Origin: Chromatiales bacterium
GTDB taxonomy: Bacteria; Pseudomonadota; Gammaproteobacteria; JAGRCI01
Direction: 5' to 3'
DNA: 36,022 nt
NCBI GenBank assembly: GCA_020445565.1
Contig: JAGRGI010000018.1
Location: 1-36,022, forward strand
Position numbers and translations under genes: made by a program. Shown here piece by piece: positions 8,532 through 16,993 of this stretch (its first letter is position 1; every line of letters starts with the position of its first letter). The notes below the pieces were generated by a model, which worked only from the letters and a program-made list of their open reading frames with translations, made no database searches and had not been told where the DNA came from.

Positions 8532-8897
8532 ATGCTGGTTTCCAACGCGACGAGCACCAACCCCGGCCGCCCATTGGATCAACTGGAGCGGGACGAGGAG
8601 GGCTTTCTTCTCGATGCCCTCGATTGGTACCCCGAACTGGTGGAGGCGCTTGCTGAAGAGGCGGATCTGCCGCTTACCGAAGAAAGGCGCGAGATCATCC
8701 GCTACGTGCGCGACTATTTTGAAGAAAACCACAGCGTTCCGGAGGCTCGTACCGTGCTCAAGCATATGCGCACGCTCTGGGGTGCGGATCGGGCAACACG
8801 TAAATACCTGTACAAGCTGTTTCCTGTGGGTTACGGACAGCAGGCATGCAAGATCGCCGGAATGCGCAAACCGCGCAAATTGATGCTGGACGTCTAG
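8532..8897 (+). CDS. DsrC/TusE-family protein lacking the C-terminal (CysA) cysteine
   Basis: A 121-residue protein from the ATG at 8532, preceded by GAGGAGAG at good spacing; an upstream in-frame ATG at 8472 falls in the regulatory gap. The family signature is clear: DEEGFLLDALDWYPELVEAL, LTEERREIIRYVRDYFEE, and the C-terminal KYLYKLFPVGYGQQACKIAG. DsrC is the small sulfur carrier that forms a trisulfide with substrate sulfur in dissimilatory sulfite reductase systems, using a penultimate cysteine (CysA) and one eleven residues earlier (CysB). Here Cys106 occupies the CysB position and is the only cysteine; residue 117, where CysA should be, is Leu, and the tail runs on as KPRKLMLDV. It therefore cannot form the usual intramolecular disulfide. 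It may be one of the regulatory or alternative DsrC paralogues. The divergent LysR suggests condition-dependent expression. Confidence 0.85.
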   Translation: MLVSNATSTNPGRPLDQLERDEEGFLLDALDWYPELVEALAEEADLPLTEERREIIRYVRDYFEENHSVPEARTVLKHMRTLWGADRATRKYLYKLFPVGYGQQACKIAGMRKPRKLMLDV

Positions 8898-8934
8898 GAA
8901 AGTTCTCCCGCGGACAGGCTTTCAGCCCAGATAC

Positions 8935-8955
8935 CGCCGGAGATTTCGTCCGGCG
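8935..8955. repeat. Hairpin-forming inverted repeat after DsrC-like gene
   Basis: Perfect 7-bp arms CGCCGGA and TCCGGCG around a 7-base loop, 38 bp after the DsrC-like stop. No T-run follows, so it is a weak or factor-dependent terminator at best. Confidence 0.4.
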
Positions 8956-9012
8956 ATATACGCCATGCGGTAAAACCGCTCCGCCGCCGAGCCCATACCC
9001 ACATCCAGGGCC

Positions 9013-9029
9013 TTTCAGTTTCATTTCAG
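9013..9029 (+). promoter_or_regulatory. Tandem TTTCAG-like direct repeats upstream of efflux operon
   Basis: TTTCAG at 9013 and again at 9024, an 11-bp period, with TTTCAT in between. Direct repeats one helical turn apart are the usual site architecture for OmpR-family response regulators. It sits about 50 bp before the first gene of the efflux operon. No two-component pair is encoded nearby, so the regulator is unknown. Confidence 0.35.
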
Positions 9030-9077
9030 GACACACCGGTAACTTGTGCCCAACACAAGCCTTCACCGGAGTTCACA

Positions 9078-9554
9078 ATGAAACGATCCTCACTGCACGC
9101 ACTCTTGCCCGCTTTGGCCCTACTGTCCAGCACCAGCGCCTGGGCTGCCACCACGGTAGACGCCGGCAGCGTCTCGGTGCAGAACCAGTCGATCAAGCTC
9201 CAGTCCAACATGCCGACCCTGGTCCGCAGCCTCGACGGTGAAATACAACTGCGCATCGATTACGACCTCAGCGACGCGCGCACAGGACGCAACTACTTCA
9301 CCCGCGTCAAGGCCGTACTGCTGCGCCAGAACCACTACGGTGATTGGGAAACCGTCTGGGCCGAAGACGCCAAGGCAGGCGCCAGACTCAGGGCCGCCAA
9401 CCGTCTGCATCGTGAAAGCGGCAAGTTGCTGAGCCCCGCCATCCACCAGCCCGCCGACGAGACCCGCTATCGGCTGGAGCTGAGCGGCTATAGCAATCTG
9501 CACGCCCGTAGCGAGTCGGTGGAATTCACGGTACGCCGCGAAAACGCCTCCTGA
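9078..9554 (+). CDS. Exported hypothetical protein, first gene of efflux operon
   Basis: A 158-residue protein with a signal peptide (MKRSSLHALLPALALLSS then TSAWA, cleavage near residue 23) and a CGGAG ribosome binding site. The mature part is predicted mostly beta, with alternating hydrophobic strands and no cysteine, histidine-rich or methionine-rich metal motif, so it does not resemble a CusF or CopC metallochaperone. It lies 23 bp before the TolC-type gene and is probably co-transcribed. I do not recognise the family. The context suggests a periplasmic accessory protein for the efflux pump; that is inference. Confidence 0.72.
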   Translation: MKRSSLHALLPALALLSSTSAWAATTVDAGSVSVQNQSIKLQSNMPTLVRSLDGEIQLRIDYDLSDARTGRNYFTRVKAVLLRQNHYGDWETVWAEDAKAGARLRAANRLHRESGKLLSPAIHQPADETRYRLELSGYSNLHARSESVEFTVRRENAS

Positions 9555-9577
9555 AGCAAACACCGGGAGGTAAGAAC

Positions 9578-10801
9578 ATGCACGCATTGCGAACCCTGGC
9601 CTTCGCTGGCTGGGTTGGCTTGGTCTTGCCCGCGAATGCCGCGGTCGTCGAGTCGCCGACCCTGACCTTGGGCGAGGTCATCGATCACATCGTTCAACGC
9701 CGTGGCAGCGACCGCTTGGTCCAAGCCCGCCTGAACCAGGCCGACGCCCAGAGCGCGGCAGCTGATAGCCTGCTGGCCGGCGCGCCTGCCATCAGCCTGC
9801 GCTATCAGAACGACACCCTGGGTAGCGACGATGGCCTCCAGGAATGGGAAACCGGCCTGGAGCTTCCTCTCTGGAACCCAGGCCAGCGGGAAGCGCGACG
9901 CGGCTTGGCCGAAGGCACGCGTTCCGACGCAAATGCCCAAAATCAGACATTGCGCTGGGAGATAGCCGGGCAGCTTCGCGATCGCCTATGGGCCTGGGAG
10001 CTGGCCGAACTGCGCGCCGATCTGGCCGAACGGGCGGTGCAAAGCGCTCTCGCCCTGGAGGCCGACGTCAAGAAACGCGTCGAACTGGGCGAATTGCCAC
10101 GCACCGATCTGCTGCTGGCCAGCGAGGAGACCCTGGCGCGCCGAACGGAGCACGCCGACGCCCTCGCCGCAGCCCAGGAGGCGGCCACCCACTACCAGGC
10201 GCTGACTGGCCGTTCCGAACTCCCCGCCGACCGTCGCGAGATCGCTGCGGCAGATACTCCGTCCTTGTCCGACACCCATCCCCTGCTGGCGCAAGGTCGG
10301 GCGAGCGTTGCCAAGGCCCGCGCCGAACGCGATGTGGCCCGCAGCGAGCGCCGGGAAAACCCCAGCCTCACGTTGGGGAGCCGCCACGAAAAGCCCCTGC
10401 GGGGTGCAGGCTACGACAACAGTATCGGCATCACCCTGCGTCTGCCCCTGGGCAGCAGCGCCCACGAGGCCGCCCCCCTGGCGGCGGCGGAAACCGGGGT
10501 GACCGAGGCCGAGCTGGAACTGGCCCAGTTGCACCATCGTCTGGAGACCGATCTGCAAACCGCCGCACTGCGACTCGACCAGGGCAAGCAGACCCTGAAG
10601 CTGGCTCGCCAAGCCCAATCCCTCGCCACCGAAAGCCTGCGTCTGGCACGTGTGGCCTTTCAGGCCGGCGAGAGCGATCTGGTCAGCTTGCTACGCGCCC
10701 GCGACCGTGCCCTCAGCGCGGAGCGCGCGTTACGCGAGCGGGAATTGGAATTGAATCGATACGTGGCTCAACTAAACCAGGCCGCGGGAGTTTTGCCATG
10801 A
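9578..10801 (+). CDS. TolC-family outer membrane efflux protein (CzcC/CusC type)
   Basis: A 407-residue outer-membrane channel with a GGGAGG ribosome binding site and a signal peptide ending near residue 22 (ANAAVV). It shows the duplicated TolC pattern: LTLGEVIDHIVQRR at the start, the beta-strand SLRYQNDTLGSDDG followed by the long helix, and a second half with SLTLGSRHEKPLRGAG and IGITLRLPLG followed by a second alanine-rich coiled coil. As a trimer it forms the outer-membrane exit duct of a tripartite pump. Its stop overlaps the adaptor start (ATGA at 10798-10801), indicating translational coupling. Confidence 0.9.
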   Translation: MHALRTLAFAGWVGLVLPANAAVVESPTLTLGEVIDHIVQRRGSDRLVQARLNQADAQSAAADSLLAGAPAISLRYQNDTLGSDDGLQEWETGLELPLWNPGQREARRGLAEGTRSDANAQNQTLRWEIAGQLRDRLWAWELAELRADLAERAVQSALALEADVKKRVELGELPRTDLLLASEETLARRTEHADALAAAQEAATHYQALTGRSELPADRREIAAADTPSLSDTHPLLAQGRASVAKARAERDVARSERRENPSLTLGSRHEKPLRGAGYDNSIGITLRLPLGSSAHEAAPLAAAETGVTEAELELAQLHHRLETDLQTAALRLDQGKQTLKLARQAQSLATESLRLARVAFQAGESDLVSLLRARDRALSAERALRERELELNRYVAQLNQAAGVLP

Positions 10802-11889
10802 ATATGTTGAAACCTTTCTCTCTCTCCGCGGCCCTGTTATTGGCGTCCGTCGCTCATGCCGAGCACATCCCCCTGGAGCCGCAGCAGATCGACGCCCTGG
10901 GCATACGCTGGAGCCCGGCACAACCCGCCGGCGACACCCGCGGGCCGGCCCTGCCGACCCGGGTCACCATTCCCCCGGCGCAGATTCAGGTGGTCAGCGC
11001 GCCACAAACCGGCCTGGTGGAGCAATTGTCCGCGGCGGTGGGCGATCACGTCAGCGCCGGCCAGGTAATCGCCTATCTGCAAAGCCCACAGCTGCTCACC
11101 CAGCAACGGGAGTACTTGCAGACCCTGACGCAGTTGCGGCTGGCACGGTCGGATCTGCAACGGGACGAGACCCTGTTCAAGGAAGGCGTGATCGCCGAAC
11201 GGCGTCTTCTGGAAAAACGTAGCGCCCACAGCGAATTACTGGCGCTACGCGACCAGCAACGCCAGTCGCTGGCCCTGGCCGGCATGAACAAGCAAGCGCT
11301 CGCAAAACTGGAATCCAGCCGCGAGCTATCCAGCCAACTGTGTGTCTGCGCTCCCATCGACGGTGTGATCATGGAACGCTACGCCACCGCTGGTGAGCGG
11401 GTGGAACATATCGCCCCCCTGTACCGCATCGCCAACCTGGACACGCTATGGGTGGAGATACGCACACCTCTGTCCCTGCTCGACGGGGTCAGCGAGGGCG
11501 CGACGGTGGTCACTGACGATGGCAACGTAAGCGGTCGGGTGATTCTCGTGGGACATGAGGTGGACCCGGCCAACCAGACCGTACTGCTGCGGGCCGAGGT
11601 GACAACAGGGATCGACCGGCTGCGCCCCGGCCAGTTTCTGGAGATGCGCCTAAGCGCCAGCGTCGCCGATGGCGTCAGCGTACCGGCCGAAGCGGTGGTG
11701 CGTGACGGCCAGGGCAGCTTTGTGTTTCTTCGTACCGCCGATGGTTTCGACGTCGAGAAGATAAGCATTCTCAACCAAAGCGGCGGGCGTGCCTTGGTCA
11801 GCGGCAACATCAAGGCAGGCGACCCGGTAGCCGTCAGCGGCATGTCCTCGCTCAAGGCGGCCTGGCAGGGCATCGGCGGGGGTGAATGA
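10798..11889 (+). CDS. Periplasmic adaptor (membrane fusion protein) of RND metal efflux pump
   Basis: A 363-residue HlyD/CusB-like adaptor starting at the ATG overlapping the previous stop; a second ATG lies two codons on. The open frame extends far upstream but only as antisense-like sequence inside the TolC gene, so that extension is not coding. Elements: signal peptide (FSLSAALLLASVAHA), the first half of the lipoyl domain (VVSAPQTGLVEQLSAAVGDH, then VSAGQVIAYLQ), a helical hairpin at about 100-170, the second lipoyl half (SQLCVCAPIDGVIMERYATA, then GERVE) and the beta-barrel (LWVEIRTPLSLLDGVSEGA). CVC just before the second lipoyl half is an unusual cysteine pair. It bridges the RND pump and the TolC channel. 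The next gene starts inside its last codons (ATG at 11886). Confidence 0.9.
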   Translation: MNMLKPFSLSAALLLASVAHAEHIPLEPQQIDALGIRWSPAQPAGDTRGPALPTRVTIPPAQIQVVSAPQTGLVEQLSAAVGDHVSAGQVIAYLQSPQLLTQQREYLQTLTQLRLARSDLQRDETLFKEGVIAERRLLEKRSAHSELLALRDQQRQSLALAGMNKQALAKLESSRELSSQLCVCAPIDGVIMERYATAGERVEHIAPLYRIANLDTLWVEIRTPLSLLDGVSEGATVVTDDGNVSGRVILVGHEVDPANQTVLLRAEVTTGIDRLRPGQFLEMRLSASVADGVSVPAEAVVRDGQGSFVFLRTADGFDVEKISILNQSGGRALVSGNIKAGDPVAVSGMSSLKAAWQGIGGGE

Positions 11890-14800
11890 TGTTGGGACGA
11901 CTGATTCAATTCTCCCTTACCCAGCGAGTGCTGATACTGCTGGGTGTGGCTCTGTTGGCGGGGGCCGGCTACCAAGCCTTCCGTACCCTGCCCATCGACG
12001 CCTTTCCGGACGTCTCGTCCACCCAGGTGAAGATCATCGTCAAGGCGCCAGGCATGACCCCGGAAGAAGTGGAAGCCGCCATCACCGCCCCCATCGAGGT
12101 GGAAATGCTGGGCATACCCAACCAGGTCATGCTGCGCTCTGTGGCCAAATACGCGCTCAGCGACGTCACCGTGGACTTTGCCGACGGCACCGACATCTAT
12201 TGGGCGCGCCAGCAGGTCGCGGAACGCCTCGGCGCCATCTGGGACGCGCTGCCGGCGGACATCTCCGGCGGCATCGCCCCCATGACCACGCCCCTCGGCG
12301 AGATGTTCATGTTCACCGTGGAGGGCGAAGGGGTTTCGCTCACCGAACGGCGTTCCGTGCTCGACTGGGTGATACGCCCGGCCCTGCGCACCGTGCCCGG
12401 TGTGGCCGACGTGAATTCCCTCGGGGGATTCGCCCGCAGTTTTGAGGTCGTGCCCGACCGCATGCGCATGGCGGCCCTGGGGGTGGACCTGTCGGCCATC
12501 GAACAGGCGATCGGCAGCAACAACCGCAACGACGGTGCCGGCAGGCTGGACGAGGGCGAGGAAACCCTGCTGGTCCGCGCCGAGGGCCGCATCCGCGACC
12601 TGGACGATCTGCGTGCTGTGGTGGTGCGCTACCGCGACGGCGTGCCCGTGCGCCTGGATCAGGTGGCCGAGGTTCGTATCGGCTCGCTCACCCGCTACGG
12701 CTCGGTCACCCGCAACGGCGCCGGCGAATCGGTGCAGGGTCTGGTGCTGGGCCTGCGCGGCGCCAACGCCCGCGAGGTGGTTGCCGGGGTTCGTGCCAAG
12801 TTGGACGAGATCGCTGCCAGCCTGCCCGACGGTATTCGCACCGAGGTGTTCTACGACCGCGGCGGCCTGGTGGATCGCGCCGTCAATACGGTGTCCAAGG
12901 CCCTGCTGGAAGCCATTGTGCTGGTGCTGATCCTGCTGGTGCTGTTCCTGGGCGATCTGCGCGCGGCCCTCACCGTTGCCCTGGTATTGCCCCTGGCGGC
13001 CCTGGGGACCTTCATTCTCATGTCCGCCTTCGGCCTGTCCGCCAATCTGATGAGTCTGGGCGGTCTGGCGATCGCCATCGGTATGCTGGTGGACGCCGCC
13101 GTGGTGGTGGTGGAGAACGTGGTCAGCCAGCTCTCCCACCAGGACAAGCTCCAGCGCCTGCCGCGCCTGCACCTGATCTACCGTGCCGCCCGCGAGGTGG
13201 CGGTGCCGGTGACTGCCGGCGTGGTCATCATCATGTTGGTGTTCCTGCCCCTGCTCACCCTGGAGGGCTTGGAGGGCAAGCTGTTCATACCCGTGGCGCT
13301 GACCATCGTCTTCGCACTGGGCTCTTCCCTGGTGCTTTCGCTGACGGTGATTCCGGTGCTGTCCTCCTTCTTGCTGGGCAAAGGAGCGCACGGCGAGCCC
13401 TGGCTGGTACGGGTGCTCGGCCGCGCCTATATGCCGCTGCTTGGCTGGAGCCTCAGACACGCTCGCGTGGTCATCGCCCTGGCGGTACTGGCCCTGGTGG
13501 GCGCCGGGGTCGTATACACCTGGATCGGCAAGACCTTCATGCCCACCATGGATGAGGGCAACGTGATCGTGCAGTTGGAAAAACTCCCCTCGATCACCCT
13601 GGATGCCTCCACCAGCATGGATAGCCGCGTGCAGAAGGCCATCATGGATCGCGTGCCCGAGGTAATCGGCGTGGTGGCCCGCACCGGTTCGGACGAAATC
13701 GGTATGGACCCCATGGGCCTGAATCAGACCGACAGCTTCCTGGTGCTCAAACCGGGCGACCAATGGCGCATGCAGAACAAGGACGATCTGATCGCCGAGA
13801 TCCGCAAGGTCATGGACGATCTGCCGGGCATCGCCTATGGCTTCACCCAGCCGATTGAGATGCGCGTGTCCGAGATGCTCACCGGCGTGCGCGGCGACGT
13901 GGCCGTGAAGCTGTTCGGCCCGGATCTGGACGTGCTCAACGAACGCGCCGCCGCCATTGCCGAGGTGCTCAGGGGGTTGAACGGCGCCGAGGACGTGTTC
14001 TACACCCGCAACGAGGGCGTGCAGTACCTGCAAGCGGTGATCGACCGGGGCGCCGTGGGTCGGCTCGGCCTGGACGTGGACCGCGTACAGCACTTCCTGC
14101 GGGCGCAACTGGAAGGCCGAAACATCGGCATCGTGCAGGAGGGTATGCGCAAGACGCCGCTGGTCATCCGTGGCGACGATGCCCTGCGTGCCTCGCCGGC
14201 AAGCTTCCAGGAACTGCGCCTGACCCTGGACGACGGTCGGGACGTACCCCTGAACAGCGTGGCCCGCCTGGAACGGGTGGAAGGCCCGGTACAGGTCAAC
14301 CGCGAACAGGGCGGCCGTATGGTTGTCGTGGTGGCCAATGTTTCCGGCCGAGACCTGGTAGGCTTTGTCGATGAGGCCCGAACCGCGGTGGCCGGTCAGG
14401 TACCCCTGGACAGCGGCTACTCGATCACCTGGGGCGGTCAGTTCGAAAACCAGCAGCGCGCCGCCAACCGCCTTGCCCTGGTGGTTCCCGTCGCCATCGG
14501 TCTGATCTTTCTGCTGCTGTTCTCCACCTTCGGCAGCGTACGCCAGGCCGCGCTGGTGCTGACCAATATCCCGTTTGCCATGATCGGCGGGGTGCTGAGC
14601 CTGTGGATCTCCGGCGAGTATCTCTCGGTACCGGCCTCGGTGGGCTTCATCGCCCTGCTCGGTATCGCGGTGCTCAATGGTGTGGTCATGGTGAGCTACT
14701 TCAACCAACTCCGCGCCCACGGCATGGAACTGGCCAGGGTAGTGGTGGAGGGCGCACAGCGCCGCCTGCGGCCGGTGCTGATGACCGCCAGCATCGCCGC

Positions 14801-14981
14801 CTTCGGCCTGGTTCCCCTGTTGTTCGCCAGCGGGCCGGGCTCGGAGATCCAACGGCCCCTGGCCATCGTGGTCATCGGCGGCCTGGTGAGTTCGACGGCG
14901 CTGACCCTCATCCTGTTGCCCATTCTCTACCAGCGCTACGGCGAACCTGGTACCCAATCGAAGGTGGAGGCACAGCCATGA
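11886..14981 (+). CDS. Heavy-metal efflux RND permease, CzcA/CusA family
   Basis: A 1,031-residue inner-membrane proton-driven pump of normal family length. Visible features: TM1 (LTQRVLILLGVALLAG), porter region, a central cluster of hydrophobic helices from about residue 335, the proton-relay helix TM4 AIGMLVDAAVVVVEN at about 396-411 with its conserved Asp and Glu, and the second TM cluster after residue 850. The TM4 motif reads VDAA, as in copper/silver pumps of the CusA type, not VDGA as in typical CzcA; yet the periplasmic segment (GMDPMGLNQTDSFLVLKP, PIEMRVSEMLTGVRG) is CzcA-like and appears to keep only one of the three CusA copper methionines. Metal specificity is thus unresolved. 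Its stop overlaps the DUF3240 start. Confidence 0.93.
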   Translation: MMLGRLIQFSLTQRVLILLGVALLAGAGYQAFRTLPIDAFPDVSSTQVKIIVKAPGMTPEEVEAAITAPIEVEMLGIPNQVMLRSVAKYALSDVTVDFADGTDIYWARQQVAERLGAIWDALPADISGGIAPMTTPLGEMFMFTVEGEGVSLTERRSVLDWVIRPALRTVPGVADVNSLGGFARSFEVVPDRMRMAALGVDLSAIEQAIGSNNRNDGAGRLDEGEETLLVRAEGRIRDLDDLRAVVVRYRDGVPVRLDQVAEVRIGSLTRYGSVTRNGAGESVQGLVLGLRGANAREVVAGVRAKLDEIAASLPDGIRTEVFYDRGGLVDRAVNTVSKALLEAIVLVLILLVLFLGDLRAALTVALVLPLAALGTFILMSAFGLSANLMSLGGLAIAIGMLVDAAVVVVENVVSQLSHQDKLQRLPRLHLIYRAAREVAVPVTAGVVIIMLVFLPLLTLEGLEGKLFIPVALTIVFALGSSLVLSLTVIPVLSSFLLGKGAHGEPWLVRVLGRAYMPLLGWSLRHARVVIALAVLALVGAGVVYTWIGKTFMPTMDEGNVIVQLEKLPSITLDASTSMDSRVQKAIMDRVPEVIGVVARTGSDEIGMDPMGLNQTDSFLVLKPGDQWRMQNKDDLIAEIRKVMDDLPGIAYGFTQPIEMRVSEMLTGVRGDVAVKLFGPDLDVLNERAAAIAEVLRGLNGAEDVFYTRNEGVQYLQAVIDRGAVGRLGLDVDRVQHFLRAQLEGRNIGIVQEGMRKTPLVIRGDDALRASPASFQELRLTLDDGRDVPLNSVARLERVEGPVQVNREQGGRMVVVVANVSGRDLVGFVDEARTAVAGQVPLDSGYSITWGGQFENQQRAANRLALVVPVAIGLIFLLLFSTFGSVRQAALVLTNIPFAMIGGVLSLWISGEYLSVPASVGFIALLGIAVLNGVVMVSYFNQLRAHGMELARVVVEGAQRRLRPVLMTASIAAFGLVPLLFASGPGSEIQRPLAIVVIGGLVSSTALTLILLPILYQRYGEPGTQSKVEAQP

Positions 14982-15283
14982 ACGACCAAGTGCTACTGGT
15001 GCTGCTCGTCGGCCCGGCCCTTGAAGAAACCCTTGTAGACTGGCTGTTGCTGCAACAAGGTCTCAGCGGCTTCACCACCGCCGCCGCCTCCGGCCACGGC
15101 TCCGCCCAGGAGACCCTGACTCTGGCCGAACAGGTGACCGGCCGTAGCCGGCGGGTGATGTTCCATCTGCACCTGGACAAGGCTCAGGCACAGTCCATGC
15201 TCGATCAGTTGCGCCAGGAATTCAGCGGTGCCGGTCTGCACTATTGGATGGTGCCGCTGCTGGCAGCGGGACATTTGGATTAG
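14978..15283 (+). CDS. DUF3240 family protein, accessory to RND metal efflux
   Basis: A 101-residue protein beginning at the ATG that overlaps the pump stop (ATGA at 14978-14981). The sequence LVLLVGPALEETLVDWLL, then GLSGFTTAAASGHG and RRVMFHLHLDKAQAQSMLDQ fits DUF3240, small PII/CutA1-like ferredoxin-fold proteins encoded at the 3' end of heavy-metal RND operons. The role is thought to be regulatory or metal sensing but is not established. The conserved coupling to the pump gene is seen directly here. It appears to be the last gene of the operon; the next gene is convergent. Confidence 0.82.
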   Translation: MNDQVLLVLLVGPALEETLVDWLLLQQGLSGFTTAAASGHGSAQETLTLAEQVTGRSRRVMFHLHLDKAQAQSMLDQLRQEFSGAGLHYWMVPLLAAGHLD

Positions 15284-15325
15284 GACGGGGAGGTGTCCCG
15301 ATTCGCCAGGGACGGCGTGCCTCAA

Positions 15326-16243
15326 TCAATCCAGCCTGACACACGCCAGGTCATCGGCCAGACTGACCGGCCCCTTGTAGGCATCGGCGATGATCTTACG
15401 GCTTTCGTCCAGCGCCACCAGGCTGCGGTGCATCAAATGCGACAACAGGAGTTGTTTCGCCCCCGCTTCGCCGGCAAGCCCCGCGATACCCTGCGGTGTG
15501 AGATGCAAACGCTTGGCAACTCTTCCCGCGTCCTGCGGGATAGCATGGTCGGCGACCAGAAGATCGGCCCCTTCGATCATGCGGGCATAAGCCGGATTGT
15601 CGTCATTCTGATCGCCGGTGATGGCGATGCGACGCCCCTCCGCCTCGATCAAGACCCCAAGTGCCGGCACGGAACCGTGCTCCACGCCGACTAAACGCAC
15701 TCGCAAGTCCTTGGTGCCAAAGGCGGTGATCGGTTCGCGCAGTTTGGCATCGATCTCCATTGCCGGCGTCTCGAACAGGCCGTCGCCACCGTCCAGGAAT
15801 CCCGCCAAGTAGCGATAGACGCCGCGCCGGGGAGCGAACAGCCCCTCCAGATAGTCCTCGATACCCGGCCATCCCTCCGCACCGGAGGGGCCGATAATGG
15901 GCAGGGGGCGGGTACGGTTGGAAAAATACCCGCTCTTGAGCAAGGCGGGAAGATCGGCGGAATGGTCGGTGTGCAGATGCGTGAGCACGATCGCGTCCAG
16001 ATCCTCAATGCGCGCGCCGGACTGGCCAAAACGCAGAAACACGCCGCCACCAACATCCACCAGCAAGCGGGCCTCACCGTTCAACCAGAGCAGGTAACCG
16101 CTGGAGGCGCGGTCGTCATCGGCGATCGGCCCACCGGAACCGAGTACTTGCAAGGCCACTGGACCTGGACAGCGGGCCGATGCCTTGATCGGCACCCACA
16201 GGGCGAACAGCAACGACAGCAAAAGGGCCGGACGAAGTTTCAT
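15326..16243 (-). CDS. Exported MBL-fold metallo-hydrolase
   Basis: A 305-residue metallo-beta-lactamase-fold protein with a signal peptide (LLLSLLFALWVPIKASA). The zinc motif HxHxDH is at His89, His91, Asp93 and His94 (THLHTDH), further ligands are provided by VEHGSVPALG and ITGDQNDD, and a late histidine sits in LLLSHLMH. This looks like the RNase Z/AtsA-like subgroup that is exported. Substrate unknown. It is convergent with the efflux operon (42-bp gap) and on the same strand as the GNAT that follows on the right, 65 bp away. Confidence 0.87.
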   Translation of the reverse strand: MKLRPALLLSLLFALWVPIKASARCPGPVALQVLGSGGPIADDDRASSGYLLWLNGEARLLVDVGGGVFLRFGQSGARIEDLDAIVLTHLHTDHSADLPALLKSGYFSNRTRPLPIIGPSGAEGWPGIEDYLEGLFAPRRGVYRYLAGFLDGGDGLFETPAMEIDAKLREPITAFGTKDLRVRLVGVEHGSVPALGVLIEAEGRRIAITGDQNDDNPAYARMIEGADLLVADHAIPQDAGRVAKRLHLTPQGIAGLAGEAGAKQLLLSHLMHRSLVALDESRKIIADAYKGPVSLADDLACVRLD

Positions 16244-16308
16244 GCCTGCAAATCATGACAATCTTCACCGCTATTGGCAATTTGTTGCCCGACTCAGGTA
16301 TACCACGC

Positions 16309-16797
16309 TTACGTTTCAAATGGCGCCCGCTCCATCAGGTAACGCTCAAACCCAACGCCATTTCGTTGCACCTTCTCAATGCCAACAAGGTGAAACCCCG
16401 CGCGCAGGAAAAGCGGGCGACTGAATTCGCTTGCCTCGGTGTAATAGCGCCCTGACGAGGGATGGGGATGCCGGGCGAGGACGTAGTTCAGCAGGGCCAG
16501 ACCGATACCGCATCGCTGATGCGCCCGCCCCACGTAGATCGATGCCAAGTGACCCTCGTCCGCCAGACCACAAAACGCAACGATGGCGCCTTGTTTCAGT
16601 GCAACATAGGTATCTGCACTGAGAATGAAGCCCTCGAAGCCCGCTTCGGCGGAGAAATTCACCCAAACGTCTACCTGTTCTGCGCTATAGGCCGTGCGTC
16701 CGACGCCCAGCACCGCATCTCTATACAACGCGCGCAAAACGGGAAGGTCTGCCTCGATCGCTGGACGAACCTCCAATCTCAATTCGACAGATGTCAT
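16309..16797 (-). CDS. GNAT family N-acetyltransferase
   Basis: A GNAT of 162 residues from ATG 16797 (MTSVELRLEVRPAIEADLPV); an in-frame ATG at 16839 would add fourteen residues without a better ribosome binding site. Core elements: the N-terminal RPAIEADLPVLRALYRDAV, the strand GAIVAFCGLADEGHLASIYV, the acetyl-CoA pyrophosphate loop RAHQRCGIGLALLNYV (Q/RxxGxG/A form), and SEFSRPLFLRAGFHLVG near the end, where the aromatic after the beta-bulge is typical. Cytosolic acetyltransferase of unknown substrate. Confidence 0.85.
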   Translation of the reverse strand: MTSVELRLEVRPAIEADLPVLRALYRDAVLGVGRTAYSAEQVDVWVNFSAEAGFEGFILSADTYVALKQGAIVAFCGLADEGHLASIYVGRAHQRCGIGLALLNYVLARHPHPSSGRYYTEASEFSRPLFLRAGFHLVGIEKVQRNGVGFERYLMERAPFET

Positions 16798-16993
16798 TGC
16801 TCGGTCGCTACCTTGGAAATCGCCCAGAGGTAAATCCATCTTCGAATCATGGTGGCGGGGACAGGTTCAACCTATGGTTTTTCCCAGGAACAGGCAAGCG
16901 TTTATCGCTGCGCCCCTTTTTCACTTCGGTGGCACTAACACTCACCGATATGATGAAATCTTCGCGTTAGGCAATCCTCTCATGAGGTGATAA

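Noticed and set aside
9844..10797. N-terminal extension of the adaptor frame into the TolC gene
   Set aside because: The extension is Arg/Pro-rich out-of-frame translation of the TolC gene, and the true start with signal peptide is at 10798.
11379..14957. Long open frame on the minus strand (about 1,190 codons) opposite the RND pump
   Set aside because: It is antisense to a clear pump gene, has low-complexity His/Gly/Gln-rich translation and no recognised domain. Long antisense frames are expected at this GC content.
15267..15299. CGGGACA / TGTCCCG inverted repeat at the end of the DUF3240 gene
   Set aside because: The arms are 7 bp with a loop of about 19 bases, partly inside the coding sequence and with no T-run, so it is not a convincing terminator.
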